Shown one piece after another: positions 41,905 to 54,926 of a stretch of 64,000 nucleotides of DNA. The DNA is taken from the NCBI RefSeq assembly GCF_003545875.1, contig NZ_QHCS01000002.1:755001-819000 (forward strand). The letters run 5' to 3'. The first letter of the stretch is position 1. The number at the start of each line of letters is the position of its first letter. The stretch comes from Leptospira stimsonii (GTDB lineage: Bacteria > Spirochaetota > Leptospiria > Leptospirales > Leptospiraceae). A program made the translations under genes and the position numbers. Below the pieces are notes generated by a model. It worked only from the letters and a program-made list of their open reading frames with translations. It made no database searches and was not told the DNA's origin.

Positions 41905-42751
41905 CTTCGTTGAGACTGCAGAAGTCGTTTTCACCGTATCCGGCGTTCATTCCTTTGTCGTAGATCGAAGGAAGATTTTTGCAGAGGGACAAATCCGTTC
42001 GGGATTCTTTCGCGAGTTCGATCGCGTGAAAGACGTCTTTTCTCATATTTTTGAGTGAGAAGTGTGTTTCGTAGTTTCCGCTGAACACGAAAGGAAACTT
42101 GAATTCTGCGATTCCCGATTTAGCCGCAGATTGAAGAAGAATGTCTTTTAGAATTTCAGCGTCGACTCCGGAATTTTGAACGAGCGCAAATCCTTCCATA
42201 TATACTTCGAAGATTCCCGCTTGGATCATGTTCAATGCAAGTTTTGCCTTTTGTCCGTCTCCAACCGTACCGCAATAGACCGTATTTTTTCCGCAAGTGT
42301 CCAAGAAGAATTGAACGTCCGCGACTTCTTCTTTTCTGGCTCCGATCATAAAAAGAATCTGGCCGTCTCTTGCGGCGTTTTTAGATCCTGTCATCGGAGA
42401 ATCATAAAAACGGATTTTTCTTTCGCTACATTCTTTCGCTAAACGAAGGGTCAAGGGAAGAGATGTGGTTCCGCAATCCAGGATGACTTTCGGCTTTGTT
42501 TCCAATAAACCCGATCGTAAGACTTCCTTTTCCACGACTTCGTCTTCCGTAAGACAAAGGATCACCAGATCGCTTTGTTTAGCCGCTTGTGTGGCCGTCG
42601 TGAAGATTTCAGAATTTTCATTCTTGAGATCCCTGATCTTTTCGGTATTCCTTGTATAAAGTCTAACCTTGTGTCCTGCGTTTAATAGATTCGAGGCTAT
42701 TCCTCGCCCCATGATCCCTGTTCCGATTATGGAAATTGTATTTTGTTTCAT
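41864..42751 (-). CDS. NAD(P)-dependent beta-hydroxyacid dehydrogenase
   Basis: A 295-residue member of the 3-hydroxyisobutyrate dehydrogenase family. The Rossmann motif SIIGTGIMGRGIASNLLNAG, substrate-site YDSPMTGSKNAARDGQILFM and the catalytic-Lys region GDGQKAKLALNM are present. The family includes tartronate semialdehyde, succinic semialdehyde and hydroxyisobutyrate reductases, which cannot be separated by eye. The gene converges on, and overlaps by 41 bp, the GDYXXLXY gene. Confidence 0.88.
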   Translation of the reverse strand: MKQNTISIIGTGIMGRGIASNLLNAGHKVRLYTRNTEKIRDLKNENSEIFTTATQAAKQSDLVILCLTEDEVVEKEVLRSGLLETKPKVILDCGTTSLPLTLRLAKECSERKIRFYDSPMTGSKNAARDGQILFMIGARKEEVADVQFFLDTCGKNTVYCGTVGDGQKAKLALNMIQAGIFEVYMEGFALVQNSGVDAEILKDILLQSAAKSGIAEFKFPFVFSGNYETHFSLKNMRKDVFHAIELAKESRTDLSLCKNLPSIYDKGMNAGYGENDFCSLNEVTAKIRPPKSENP

Positions 42752-42781
42752 TATAATATAGAATAAAAATAAATTAGAATA

Positions 42782-43531
<750 letters not shown>

Positions 43532-43564
43532 ATTCGTTTCTCCTAATGGATCTTTCGATCGATT

Positions 43565-44329
43565 CTATTTTGTTTCCAGGATCATCGGACCCTTCGTCTT
43601 TCCATGAATGAATTGTTGAATCAGTTCGTTATCCGAGTTCTGGATCTCTTGTGCGGTTCCGGTAAATACGATTTTACCCTTATAGACAAAGCTGATTCGA
43701 TCCGCGATCATATAAGCGCTGGACATATCGTGAGTTACTACGACTTGCGCGGCCCCGGTTTCCTTTTGAATTTTAAGTACGAGTTCGTTGATCACGTTAG
43801 ACATCACCGGATCGAGACCGGAAGTCGGTTCGTCATAAAGAATGATTTCCGGATTTGTAGTGATGGCTCTTGCGATTCCCGCCCTTTTTTTCATTCCTCC
43901 GGAAATATCGTTCGGAAAATTATCCTTCGCGATCACCATATCCACTAATTTAAGTTTTTCCATCACGATCTCTTTGATCTTTTGCTCGGTCGCGAGTTTG
44001 TGTTCCCTCAATGGGAGGGCCACGTTATCAAACACGGTCAACCAGTTGATTAAAGCTCCCGATTGAAATAGAACCCCCATTCTCGCCCGTAACTTCTCTT
44101 TGGTTTTGGTATTCACTCTGGATATGCTTTCCCCGAAGATATAACATTCTCCGGCGTCCGGTTCGAGAAGTCCGGTGATATGTTTGAGTGTGACCGATTT
44201 TCCAGTTCCGGACGGACCTACGATCACCAAGGTTTCTCCTTTTCTTACTTGGAGATCCAGGCCTGAAAGTATCTTCCTACTTCCAAAACTTTTATGGATG
44301 TTTTTGAGTTCGATTGCAAGAGGTTCCAT
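43565..44329 (-). CDS. mlaF: MlaF-like ABC transporter ATPase
   Basis: A 254-residue ATPase. Walker A VGPSGTGKSVTLKHI, signature ISGGMKKRAGIARAI, Walker B EIILYDEPTSGLDPVM and the switch His in VVVTHDMSSAYMIADRI are all present. ISGGMKKR is typical of the Mla subgroup. It powers MlaE/MlaD lipid transport. There are 2 bp between it and mlaE. Confidence 0.93.
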   Translation of the reverse strand: MEPLAIELKNIHKSFGSRKILSGLDLQVRKGETLVIVGPSGTGKSVTLKHITGLLEPDAGECYIFGESISRVNTKTKEKLRARMGVLFQSGALINWLTVFDNVALPLREHKLATEQKIKEIVMEKLKLVDMVIAKDNFPNDISGGMKKRAGIARAITTNPEIILYDEPTSGLDPVMSNVINELVLKIQKETGAAQVVVTHDMSSAYMIADRISFVYKGKIVFTGTAQEIQNSDNELIQQFIHGKTKGPMILETK

Positions 44330-44331
44330 AT

Positions 44332-45107
44332 CTATTCTCTATAAAGAAGGGCGGTAATCATATATCCGGTGAAGATGACCATCAAGAAAGAGGTCACAAC
44401 GGATTCTCTCGTGGCTCGTCCGACTCCGATCGCTCCACCCGAAGTTCTCAATCCGTGAGAACAGGAAATCGAGGATACGATGATCCCGAAGATGAATCCT
44501 TTGAGGATTCCCACATACAAATCCTTGAGTCCTGGGATGGAGGCGACTCGATCAAAGACATCTCTGAAATAGGTAAAATAATCGATTCCTAATTGAAAAT
44601 AGCCGACGATCGCTCCTCCGATGATTCCGAGTATTGTGGAATACACACAAAGAACCGGGACCATGACGGAAAATCCAAGGATTCTTGGAAAGATCAGATA
44701 ACGCACCGGATCGATGGACATCACTTCCAGTGCGTCGATTTCTTCGGAGACTTTCATCGTTCCGATCTCGGCCGCCATCGCGGAGCCTATGGACGCCGAA
44801 AGAATCAAGGCGGTCATAAAGGGAGACATCTCCCGCGTCAAAGTGATCGTCATCAGAAGTCCGATTTGTCCTTCCGCTCCGAAGTCCTTCAGACCCAGGC
44901 CGGTGTTCAGCGACATGATCATTCCCGTAAAAACCGCCACGATCGATACTACGGAGATACTCCCCACTCCTGTGATATACATCTGATCCAGGATTTCTTT
45001 TCTCTTAAAAAAACTGTAAGGAAGGTTTAGAATACTCTCATATACCAGGAGAATCGTAAACCCGCTCGCGTAGAAAAATTCGGTGGATCTGGATTTTATT
45101 TTTTCGA

Positions 45108-45111
<4 letters not shown>
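44332..45111 (-). CDS. mlaE: MlaE-like ABC transporter permease
   Basis: A 259-residue membrane protein of the MlaE/YrbE family with FTGMIMSLNTGLGLKDFGAE, MAAEIGTMKVSEEIDALEVM, DPVRYLIFPRILGFSVMVPV and GLRTSGGAIGVGRATRESVV. All are conserved family segments. It starts 4 bp inside the end of the upstream exported repeat protein, so that protein is translationally linked to the Mla system. Confidence 0.93.
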
Positions 45112-46652
<1,541 letters not shown>

Positions 46653-47602
46653 TCGGTCAAACCCATTCTCTTAACCAAGGACGGAGGCTGGGTTGTTCCT
46701 TTAGAGTATCGGATGGAGATTCCATTTGAGTCAGTCAATTCTCCGGATTCTTTTTTAGAAGAATTTCAAAAAAGGAACGGTGTAAAACGATCTCCGATTC
46801 TTCCGTCCTTGGATGCCGAGATTGTTTTTTTAGGTCTTCACGGTGGAAAGGGGGAAGACGGATCGATTCAGGGTTTTTTGAGCGTTTTGGGAATTCCATA
46901 CACCGGGTCTGGCGTGACCGCTTCCGCGATCGCTATGGATAAGACCCGAGCAAATCAAATTTTCCTGCAATCCGGGCAGAAAGTAGCTCCGTTTTTTGAA
47001 ATTCGGAAAGCGGAGTATGAAACTTCCCCGGATGAGGCTGTTGCAAAACTTGCGAGTCTTGGATTTCCTCAATTTCTAAAACCCGTCGAAGGCGGCTCGA
47101 GCGTTTCCACGCATAAGATCAATGATTCATCTCAACTCGAAACGGAATTGGCTTCTCTACTTCGAACCGATACCAAAGTGATGAGCCAAGCCTTTCTTTC
47201 AGGAACGGAAGTTTCCTGCGGGGTTTTGGAACGGTATCGAAACGGAGAATTACAAACGATCGCGTTACCCGCAACCGAGATCGTTCCAGGCGGAGAATTT
47301 TTCGACTTCGAGTCCAAATACAAATCGGGCGGTTCCAACGAAATCACTCCCGCAAGAATTCCGGACGATCAGATGAAACGGGTGCAAGAACTCGCGATCT
47401 CCGCGCATCGATCCTTGGGTTGCAGAGGTTATTCTAGAACCGATTTTATCATCGTAAACGGAGAACCTCATATTTTGGAAACGAACACGTTACCCGGAAT
47501 GACAGCGACGAGTCTCATTCCGCAACAAGCGAAAGCGGCCAACATTCCGATGGAAGACGTTTTCACAGATCTTATCGAAATCGGATTAAAAAATTCTCTT
47601 TC

Positions 47603-48220
47603 TTAAGAGATTACAAAAAGCGCAAGTTTGGAAAAGAAGTTGGGCCGGAATGTAACCCGGCTTAAGTCTCGGAAGTAGGCGCGGTCTTCGATCTTAAATT
47701 TTTGGATCTCGCAGAATTCTATAAAATCCAAAACAGAAAGAAAGTGAAGGTTCGGAGTGTTGAACCATCGATAGGGAAGTAGGTCCGTTACGGGAGTTTT
47801 TCCCGTCGTCAAGATCGTCCAGCGCACATTCCAATGACCGAAGTTTGGAAACGCTACGATGACTTTTTTTCCGATCCGCAAGGATTCTTTCAAAATTTCA
47901 CCGGGGTTTCTCGTTTCTTGAATCGTCTGGTTGAGAATCACAAAATCAAAACGTTTGTCCTGATGATGTTCCAATCCTTCGTCGATATCGCCGTGATGAA
48001 CATAGACTCCGCGTTGGATACATTCCACGATACAGTCTTCGTCCTTTTCGATTCCTTGCCCGCGGATTCCCTTTTCCTTTAAAAGATAAAGGAGAGTGCC
48101 GTTCCCACAACCAAGATCTAAAACTCTCGAACCCGAAGGAATGAGATTGAGAATGTAAGCGAAGTCCGGTCTTTCTTTGAGAGTCAGATCGATCGTTGTT
48201 TTTTTTTCCAGAGGAGTCAT
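47603..48220 (-). CDS. metW: MetW-like methyltransferase-fold protein
   Basis: A 205-residue protein with a SAM-binding motif (SRVLDLGCGNGTLLYLLKEK) and the MetW-specific VEYIQRGVYVHHGDIDEGLE-like segment and FDFVILNQTIQETRNPGEIL, followed by VAFPNFGHWNVRW. MetW acts with MetX in methionine synthesis in many bacteria. It begins 7 bp after metX, confirming the pairing, and overlaps the ddl stop by 4 bp. Confidence 0.92.
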   Translation of the reverse strand: MTPLEKKTTIDLTLKERPDFAYILNLIPSGSRVLDLGCGNGTLLYLLKEKGIRGQGIEKDEDCIVECIQRGVYVHHGDIDEGLEHHQDKRFDFVILNQTIQETRNPGEILKESLRIGKKVIVAFPNFGHWNVRWTILTTGKTPVTDLLPYRWFNTPNLHFLSVLDFIEFCEIQKFKIEDRAYFRDLSRVTFRPNFFSKLALFVIS

Positions 48221-48227
48221 GATCGGA

Positions 48228-49328
48228 TTAGTTCGAACCTTCTAAAAAACCTTTTAGGATTTCGATTTGTTTCGTATTCTTGAGTAGAAAAGAATCGTGT
48301 CCTTCTCCGGATTGCAGTTCCAAGTAAAAAACCCGTTTGTCCGCGGCTTCCAAGGACTTTACGATTTCTCTGGATTGAGCGGGTGGATACAACCAATCCG
48401 AACTGTAGGACACGACTAAAAATCTACACGTTGCGGGAGCGAGGGCGGCTGTTAATTCCTTACCCTTTCCTAAACTGTAGTGATCCAGGGCTTTGGTTAC
48501 GTAGATATATGAATTCGCGTCAAACCGATCCACAAAACTTTCACCTTGATAGATGAGATAACTTCCCACCGCAAAATCGGTTGTGAGAATGTTTCCACGA
48601 GGCGGATTTCTGCCGAACTTTTCTCTCATCTTGTCATCGGAAAGATATGTGATATGCCCGACCATTCTCGCGAGCGCTAAACCTTTGCGAGGAGAATTTT
48701 CGTCGTAGAGACCGTTGTTCCAATTCGGATCGGAGACGATTGCTTGTCTTCCTACTTCGTTGAAAGCGATTTGCATCGCGGAATGTTCCGCCGTAGAGGC
48801 CATGACGATACAATTCAAGAGAGAATCCGGATAAGCGATACTCCATTCCAAGGCCTGCATTCCGCCCATCGAACCTCCTGCTACGCAGAGGAGTTTGGAG
48901 ATTCCCAAGGATTCCACCAGAAGTTTCTGAGCGCGTACCATATCTTGGATCGAAACGAATGGAAATCGGGAACCGTACGGTGTTCCTGTTTCCGGGTGCA
49001 TCGAAAGGGGACCGGAAGAACCTTTACAACCGCCGATTACGTTCGAACAAATAACAAAGTATTGGTTCGTATCAAAAGACTTTCCTGGTCCGATATAATC
49101 GTCCCACCATCCCGGCTTTTTATCATTCGGTGAGTTGTAACCGGCGGCGTGCGCGTCACCGGAGAGCGCGTGACAGACTAAGATTGCGTTGTTTTTGGAA
49201 GGAGATAGGGTGCCGTATGTTTCGTAGGCGATTGTTATCGGTGATAAGACGGATCCGTTGTCCAAAGGAAGTTCTTTGAACTCCGCAAATTTTGTTTCTA
49301 CAATTCCGATCGATCCGGGCTCATTCAT
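48228..49328 (-). CDS. metX: Homoserine O-acetyltransferase
   Basis: A 366-residue alpha/beta hydrolase. N-terminal PITIAYETYGTLSPSKNNAI, LVCHALSGDAHAAGY, the nucleophile elbow CVAGGSMGGMQALEWSIAYP (catalytic Ser), and the C-terminal His in SGEGHDSFLL are all present. It acylates homoserine for direct sulfhydrylation by MetY, whose gene lies 113 bp upstream on the same strand. Whether the donor is acetyl- or succinyl-CoA is not settled by sequence. Confidence 0.94.
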   Translation of the reverse strand: MNEPGSIGIVETKFAEFKELPLDNGSVLSPITIAYETYGTLSPSKNNAILVCHALSGDAHAAGYNSPNDKKPGWWDDYIGPGKSFDTNQYFVICSNVIGGCKGSSGPLSMHPETGTPYGSRFPFVSIQDMVRAQKLLVESLGISKLLCVAGGSMGGMQALEWSIAYPDSLLNCIVMASTAEHSAMQIAFNEVGRQAIVSDPNWNNGLYDENSPRKGLALARMVGHITYLSDDKMREKFGRNPPRGNILTTDFAVGSYLIYQGESFVDRFDANSYIYVTKALDHYSLGKGKELTAALAPATCRFLVVSYSSDWLYPPAQSREIVKSLEAADKRVFYLELQSGEGHDSFLLKNTKQIEILKGFLEGSN

Positions 49329-49440
49329 ACAATTTGTTAGCCACTTTCCTTTCCGCCGGATAACTTTTCAGTTACTTTCTTGGACCGGCTTGGAAAAGAA
49401 AAGTGGCTTTCTTACCTAAAAAAGTTTGATTCCGTTTGGA

Positions 49441-50745
49441 TCAAACTTTCTTCAGCGCTTCTTCCAAATCGAAAAGAATATCGTCGATGTTTTCCAGACC
49501 GACCGAAAGGCGTACGAAGTCTGGAGTCACGCCGGCGGAAACTTGTTCTTCCGGAGTCAACTGTTGGTGAGTGGTGGAAGCCGGATGAATCGCGAGCGAC
49601 TTCGCATCTCCTACGTTTGCGAGCAGTGAGAAAAGTTCTAGATTGTCGATGAACTTCTTCGCTTCGGCAACCCCACCTTTGATGCCGAAACCTAAGATCG
49701 CGCCGAAGAGATCTCTCTTGTGATACTTCTTAGCGAGCGCATAATTTTTATCGGATTTCAGACCTGGATAGTTGACCCAAGATACTTTCGGATGTTTGCT
49801 CAAATATTCCGCAACAGCCAATGCGTTTTCGGAATGTTTACGAAGGCGAAGAGGAAGAGTTTCCACACCTTGGATGATCTGCCAAGCATTGAAAGGAGAA
49901 ATGGCCGCTCCCGTATCTCTCAAACCTTGCACTCTTGCTTTGATGATATAAGCGATGTTCACTCCGCCAAACGGTTCGAATTTTCCGAAGACGTCCCAGA
50001 ATTTGAGTCCGTGATAACTCGGATCCGGCTCGGTAAAATTCTTAAACTTACCGTTGCCCCAGTTGAACTTACCGGAATCGATGATGATCCCTCCAATCGA
50101 AGTTCCGTGGCCACCTAAGAATTTTGTAAGTGAGTGAACGACGATATCGGCTCCGTGTTCGATCGGATTTACCAAATAGGGAGAGGGAAGTGTGTTATCC
50201 ACGATGAAGGGAACTCCGGATTCATGTGCGACTTTTGCGATCGCTTCGAGATCCAAGGTGTCTAACTTTGGATTTCCCAAGGTTTCCGCATAGAACGCAC
50301 GGGTCTTATCATTCACGGCCTTTCTGAAATTTTCGGGATTGGAAGGATCCACAAAGTGAACCTTGATTCCTAGTTTCGGAAACGTATAATGAAGAAGGTT
50401 GTAAGTTCCACCGTAGAGAGAAGCGGAAGCTACGATTTCCTGACCGGTTTCCACGATATTCAAAAGAGCTAACGTTTCTGCGGCTTGACCGGAGGCAGTT
50501 GCAAGCGCGGCGACCCCACCTTCGAGAGCGGCGACTCTTTGTTCGAGGACGTCGGTCGTTGGGTTCATCAATCTTGTATAAATATTACCGAATTCTTGCA
50601 GACCGAAGAGTCTGGCGGCATGATCCGTATCTTTAAAAACGTAGGAAGTCGTTTGGTAGAGAGGAACCGCTCTGGAAGTGGTCGTTGGATCGGGAGATTG
50701 GCCCCCGTGCAATGCAATCGTCTCAGGTTTATAATTTCTTGGCAT
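49441..50745 (-). CDS. metY: O-acetylhomoserine sulfhydrylase
   Basis: With the ATG at 50745 (GGAGAA upstream) the protein has 434 residues starting MPRNYKPETIALHGGQSPDP. PLP-enzyme landmarks: PLYQTTSYVFKDTDHAARLF, YTRLMNPTTDVLEQRVAALE, TLPSPYLVNPIEHGADIVVH and the PLP lysine in SLTKFLGGHGT. It makes homocysteine from O-acylhomoserine and sulfide. With metX and metW it gives a direct sulfhydrylation route. No known SAM riboswitch was recognised in the 300 bp upstream. Confidence 0.95.
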   Translation of the reverse strand: MPRNYKPETIALHGGQSPDPTTTSRAVPLYQTTSYVFKDTDHAARLFGLQEFGNIYTRLMNPTTDVLEQRVAALEGGVAALATASGQAAETLALLNIVETGQEIVASASLYGGTYNLLHYTFPKLGIKVHFVDPSNPENFRKAVNDKTRAFYAETLGNPKLDTLDLEAIAKVAHESGVPFIVDNTLPSPYLVNPIEHGADIVVHSLTKFLGGHGTSIGGIIIDSGKFNWGNGKFKNFTEPDPSYHGLKFWDVFGKFEPFGGVNIAYIIKARVQGLRDTGAAISPFNAWQIIQGVETLPLRLRKHSENALAVAEYLSKHPKVSWVNYPGLKSDKNYALAKKYHKRDLFGAILGFGIKGGVAEAKKFIDNLELFSLLANVGDAKSLAIHPASTTHQQLTPEEQVSAGVTPDFVRLSVGLENIDDILFDLEEALKKV

Positions 50746-51048
50746 AGAATCTAGTTCTCCTTTTTTCGAATCATGGAAATCATACAAAATAAGTCAAACA
50801 AAAATCTGCTATATTAAACTAAAGATCTGCTTCCACGGACGGGTTGGTCAAAAAATTTCCATTGCATTTTCTAAGCATTCTGATTCTATTCACCCTCTGA
50901 TGCAGGATTGCAAGAGAATTTCCGCAAATTCGGTGGTTATCGATTCAGAAACGGATACCATATAAACCGATAATGGTGGGAGACCCTCGATGGAAAGAAT
51001 GGAACGACGATTCCGCCGAGAAGGCTCAACGGATAAACTGATCTAACT
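50746..51048. promoter_or_regulatory. Divergent promoter region between metY and the outer membrane protein gene
   Basis: About 300 bp with no supported gene. It must hold both promoters. I looked for SAM-responsive leader motifs on the metY side and did not recognise any. Confidence 0.4.
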
Positions 51049-52701
51049 ATGATCCAAAGCTCGAAATACTTTTTCTTCTTTCTTTTTCTATTCTTCGTGA
51101 CCATTTCCGAGATCTATTCACAGGGAACTCAGCTCTGGACCCCGCCGGGAAGACAATATATGCACCCTACGGATCCCTTTACTTACGATATGGGGATCAA
51201 TAAATACGATAAGGACTATTACCTCTACGTAGCCCCGACCGCGAATTTTAACTTTGGTGGGGACTTTGGCGCTTCTCTTACCGTTCCGCTCAACTTTCTG
51301 ATCTATGATGTGGAACCCAAACAGGAGAATTCAAAGATAGGAAAGCTCCGCGCTTTCGATTACAACGAGAAAAGCGATTATCTTCGTTTGATCAATAATA
51401 TCTGGTTTGGCCAGTTTGGAAAATATACACCCGGCGAAATTACGTATTCTGCCTATTTAGGGAAGATGTTCGACGGTTATATCGGACACGGAACGATCGT
51501 AAATCGGTATATCAACAACCAACGATTGGACGTTTATAACGTCGGTCTCCAAGCGGACATGAACAGCGACTTCGGGGGAGTTCAGGTTTTTTCAAACTCG
51601 ATTTATACTCGCGATGTCAGTTCGGCCAGGGTTTATATTCGTCCCTTTGCCGTAGGATTCAAACTTTTCGATATCATCACCGGGAGATCCAAGACGTTTG
51701 CGATGCTCACCGTCGGCCAAGGAAACGTAGCCGATGAGGCCGGTAGAAAAAAGGTCTACGAAGAAGTCGGAGCCGAAGAAAAAGAATCCTATCGAGCGCT
51801 CATCGAAGACCAGAAGACGAAAGAAAAAAAAGAGGAGATGATTCCGGCGGATAAAAAACCGGAAAAGAACCAGAATCTGAAAGAGCTTTTCAATCAAGAT
51901 CATTTTGCGAATCGTTTCGCGATCGGTTATACAACCGCCTTTGACAACAAGGCTCCTACCGAGTTGAAGTTTGACACAACCGGTAAACTTAGGGTGGATG
52001 ATAACGACAATCCACTTGTGAAGTCCGTCGAAAAACTGACTATCAGCGGTTACGACTTCGAATACAAACTTCTCAGTTCCAAATACGTGGAACTGACTCC
52101 TTACTACGACGTAAATAAAATCAAACAAATCGACGGAGCGCACGGAACCCACTACGGAGCGATTTTCAGATTCGGTGGAAAAGATATCTACATGCAGATC
52201 AAACCGGAATATAGGAACATGACGGCGAATTATATTCCAATGTATTTTGATAGTTTTTACGAATTGGAAAGATATCAGAGCAATTTACAAAGTAATATTC
52301 CTCAAACAAAACTCGAGGCCGCGAAGTTGAAAGATCCTGACGGACCCAAGGTAAAAGGATATTATACCACTGTCCTTTTTAATTTTTATAAGATCGCATT
52401 GGAAGGAAACTACGAAAACTATTCCGGACCGAATAACTCAAGGGTTTTCGTCGGGGTTTATCTCCCGCTCGGAAGTTTGATTCTTTTGAATGGATATTAT
52501 ATGAAGAAAGGTTTTGATGAAAACAAAGAGGCTTTCAAACTGGATGATCGTTCTCAAGGTGCTTTGGAACTCGCGATCAATTTGGGTTTTGCCGCGATTC
52601 GTCTTCAGAACGTAAGAAAATGGGTCTATGATACTTCCGTAAATCAGTATGTCGCCCAGGACGAACAGAAGGTTTTATTTTCGAGTAATCTTACTTTTTA
52701 A
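51049..52701 (+). CDS. Outer membrane beta-barrel protein
   Basis: A 550-residue exported protein with signal sequence YFFFFLFLFFVTISEIYSQG. The mature part has alternating aromatic strands across its length (YYLYVAPTANFNFGGDFGAS, LTVPLNFLIYD, RVYIRPFAVGFKLFDIITG, GAIFRFGGKDIYMQIKPEY, TTVLFNFYKIALEGNYENYS) and ends in a hydrophobic strand finishing with Phe (QKVLFSSNLTF), a typical BAM recognition signal. A long charged segment at about 240-280 (KTKEKKEEMIPADKKPEKNQ) is probably a surface or periplasmic loop. Specific family not recognised. Confidence 0.75.
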   Translation: MIQSSKYFFFFLFLFFVTISEIYSQGTQLWTPPGRQYMHPTDPFTYDMGINKYDKDYYLYVAPTANFNFGGDFGASLTVPLNFLIYDVEPKQENSKIGKLRAFDYNEKSDYLRLINNIWFGQFGKYTPGEITYSAYLGKMFDGYIGHGTIVNRYINNQRLDVYNVGLQADMNSDFGGVQVFSNSIYTRDVSSARVYIRPFAVGFKLFDIITGRSKTFAMLTVGQGNVADEAGRKKVYEEVGAEEKESYRALIEDQKTKEKKEEMIPADKKPEKNQNLKELFNQDHFANRFAIGYTTAFDNKAPTELKFDTTGKLRVDDNDNPLVKSVEKLTISGYDFEYKLLSSKYVELTPYYDVNKIKQIDGAHGTHYGAIFRFGGKDIYMQIKPEYRNMTANYIPMYFDSFYELERYQSNLQSNIPQTKLEAAKLKDPDGPKVKGYYTTVLFNFYKIALEGNYENYSGPNNSRVFVGVYLPLGSLILLNGYYMKKGFDENKEAFKLDDRSQGALELAINLGFAAIRLQNVRKWVYDTSVNQYVAQDEQKVLFSSNLTF

Positions 52702-53461
52702 AAAGAGATTCTTCTTCCAATCTGGAAAGTAAAAACGCGACCGCGGTTTCCGTTCTAAGAATTTTGTCGGAAACGCTGACGCTTTCAAAATGATTTCCTT
52801 TCCAGAAGTCGACTTCCTTTTTTACAAAACCGCTTTCCGGTCCGATGGCCACAAACATTCGAATATGAGAATATTCTGTATTCTTACTATGATATTCTTC
52901 TATAATTCGAGAGATCGATTTTCCTTTTCGATCCAATAGAAATCGGAAGTGAACGTTTTGTTTTGTTTCCATCTCCGAAAGAATTGTCTCCAGAGAATTT
53001 TTGAAATCCAATTCTACCTTGGGTAAAAAGATATTTTTTCCCTGTTCCATTCCCTCGATCAGTTCTTTTTCGATTTCTTCCGGTTTCCAAACGGGAGAGG
53101 TTAGATATTCCTTTCTGGAATTCTTCGAGAGAAAAAATCGAATCCCGTCGATTCCCCAGGTCCCGGCGAGTTCGAGAATTTTTCGGACCGTAGGAGGCCG
53201 ATTGACCGCGAGTAGAATCTGGACTTCCGGAAAACGGGGTTTGGGCTTGAGAATCGTTTTGTAAGTTCCTAAGATTTCTTTTGAGTTCGATTCTTCAATC
53301 AACAATTGCCCGAGGCTTTCATTTATGATTCCCGCCTTGAGCCGGTCTCCGACTCGTTTATGCAGAATTTCTGAAATATGTTTGACCTTGATCGGATCAA
53401 CGATTCGAAAACGGTTGGAGTTTCCGATTCTCCATTCTTCTTTGCAAATGAGCAAGTTCAC
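52691..53461 (-). CDS. Second RsmE-family RNA methyltransferase
   Basis: A 256-residue SPOUT protein, GTG start, paralogous to rsmE at 8645. It has IVDPIKVKHISEILHKRVGD, ILLAVNRPPTVRKILELAGT, the knot FVAIGPESGFVKKE (GPESGF instead of GPEGGF) and SVSDKILRTETAVAFLLSRL. SAM binding is likely intact. The changed motif and a longer N-terminal domain suggest a different target or a diverged role. It is the last gene of an operon with fcpB and a zinc-ribbon protein. Its 3' end overlaps the outer membrane protein gene by 11 bp. Confidence 0.85.
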   Translation of the reverse strand: MNLLICKEEWRIGNSNRFRIVDPIKVKHISEILHKRVGDRLKAGIINESLGQLLIEESNSKEILGTYKTILKPKPRFPEVQILLAVNRPPTVRKILELAGTWGIDGIRFFLSKNSRKEYLTSPVWKPEEIEKELIEGMEQGKNIFLPKVELDFKNSLETILSEMETKQNVHFRFLLDRKGKSISRIIEEYHSKNTEYSHIRMFVAIGPESGFVKKEVDFWKGNHFESVSVSDKILRTETAVAFLLSRLEEESLFKK

Positions 53462-53476
53462 TTTTGTGAAAAAGAA

Positions 53477-53959
53477 TTAAATTTGAAATTTGGGATTTGG
53501 TTCCGATTCAGAAGGAGGGGGGGTCGGAACGGAAGGTTCTTCCGGGATCGTTTCCTGCGGTTCTTGGGAAGAATTTGGAAATGGATTGGAATTCTGAAGA
53601 TCGGTAAAGGGAGAAAAAAAACAAGTACGCACGATTCCGATCGCGAGAAGAATCAAAAGAAAGTTTCTTGCAAATCGTTTCCCGGGTGTTTGACCGAGCG
53701 ATCCGAAATCATGGAACTTCGTCTTAATTTTGGAGAAGGAATTCTTAAAATTCTCCCAAAAAGTTTCGAGGAAAGTTTTACGATAAGGACTGTTCGGTTT
53801 AGAACCGGTTTCAAAATATCCGGACGTATATTGTCCTGTAGAATCCGGATCGAATAAGAATGATTCATAGCACCGCGGACACCGGACGGTCAGTTTTCCC
53901 AAATCAATGGGAATTCTGAGTTCCGTCTGGCATCGGGGACAGGGGAGAATGTAACGCAC
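53477..53959 (-). CDS. Zinc-ribbon membrane protein
   Basis: A 160-residue protein, GTG start. The N-terminal zinc ribbon has PCPRCQTELRIPIDLGKLTV and RCPRCYESFLFD (four Cys). One membrane segment follows (RNFLLILLAIGIVRTCFFSP), then a Pro/Glu-rich tail (PEEPSVPTPPPSESEPNPK). The layout resembles MJ0042-type zinc-ribbon proteins. Its start is 3 bp from the fcpB stop and it is 15 bp from the rsmE paralog, so the three are co-transcribed. Function unknown. Confidence 0.72.
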   Translation of the reverse strand: MRYILPCPRCQTELRIPIDLGKLTVRCPRCYESFLFDPDSTGQYTSGYFETGSKPNSPYRKTFLETFWENFKNSFSKIKTKFHDFGSLGQTPGKRFARNFLLILLAIGIVRTCFFSPFTDLQNSNPFPNSSQEPQETIPEEPSVPTPPPSESEPNPKFQI

Positions 53960-53962
53960 TTC

Positions 53963-54805
<843 letters not shown>

Positions 54806-54926
54806 GTGAAGCGGATATTTGAATTCTTGAATTAGCTTGCGCCTAATTATAGAATCCTATGTGTATTATCGGAATAATAGACTACGGATTGAATCAATGC
54901 ACGACTTTTTATTGAAAAATCGGTGA

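Noticed and set aside
50746..51048. Possible SAM riboswitch upstream of metY
   Set aside because: No recognisable SAM-I, SAM-II or SAH motif was found on the metY strand.
53378..53857. 160-codon plus-strand frame opposite the zinc-ribbon gene
   Set aside because: Arg-rich shadow of the minus-strand gene, which has a clear four-Cys zinc ribbon and operon context.
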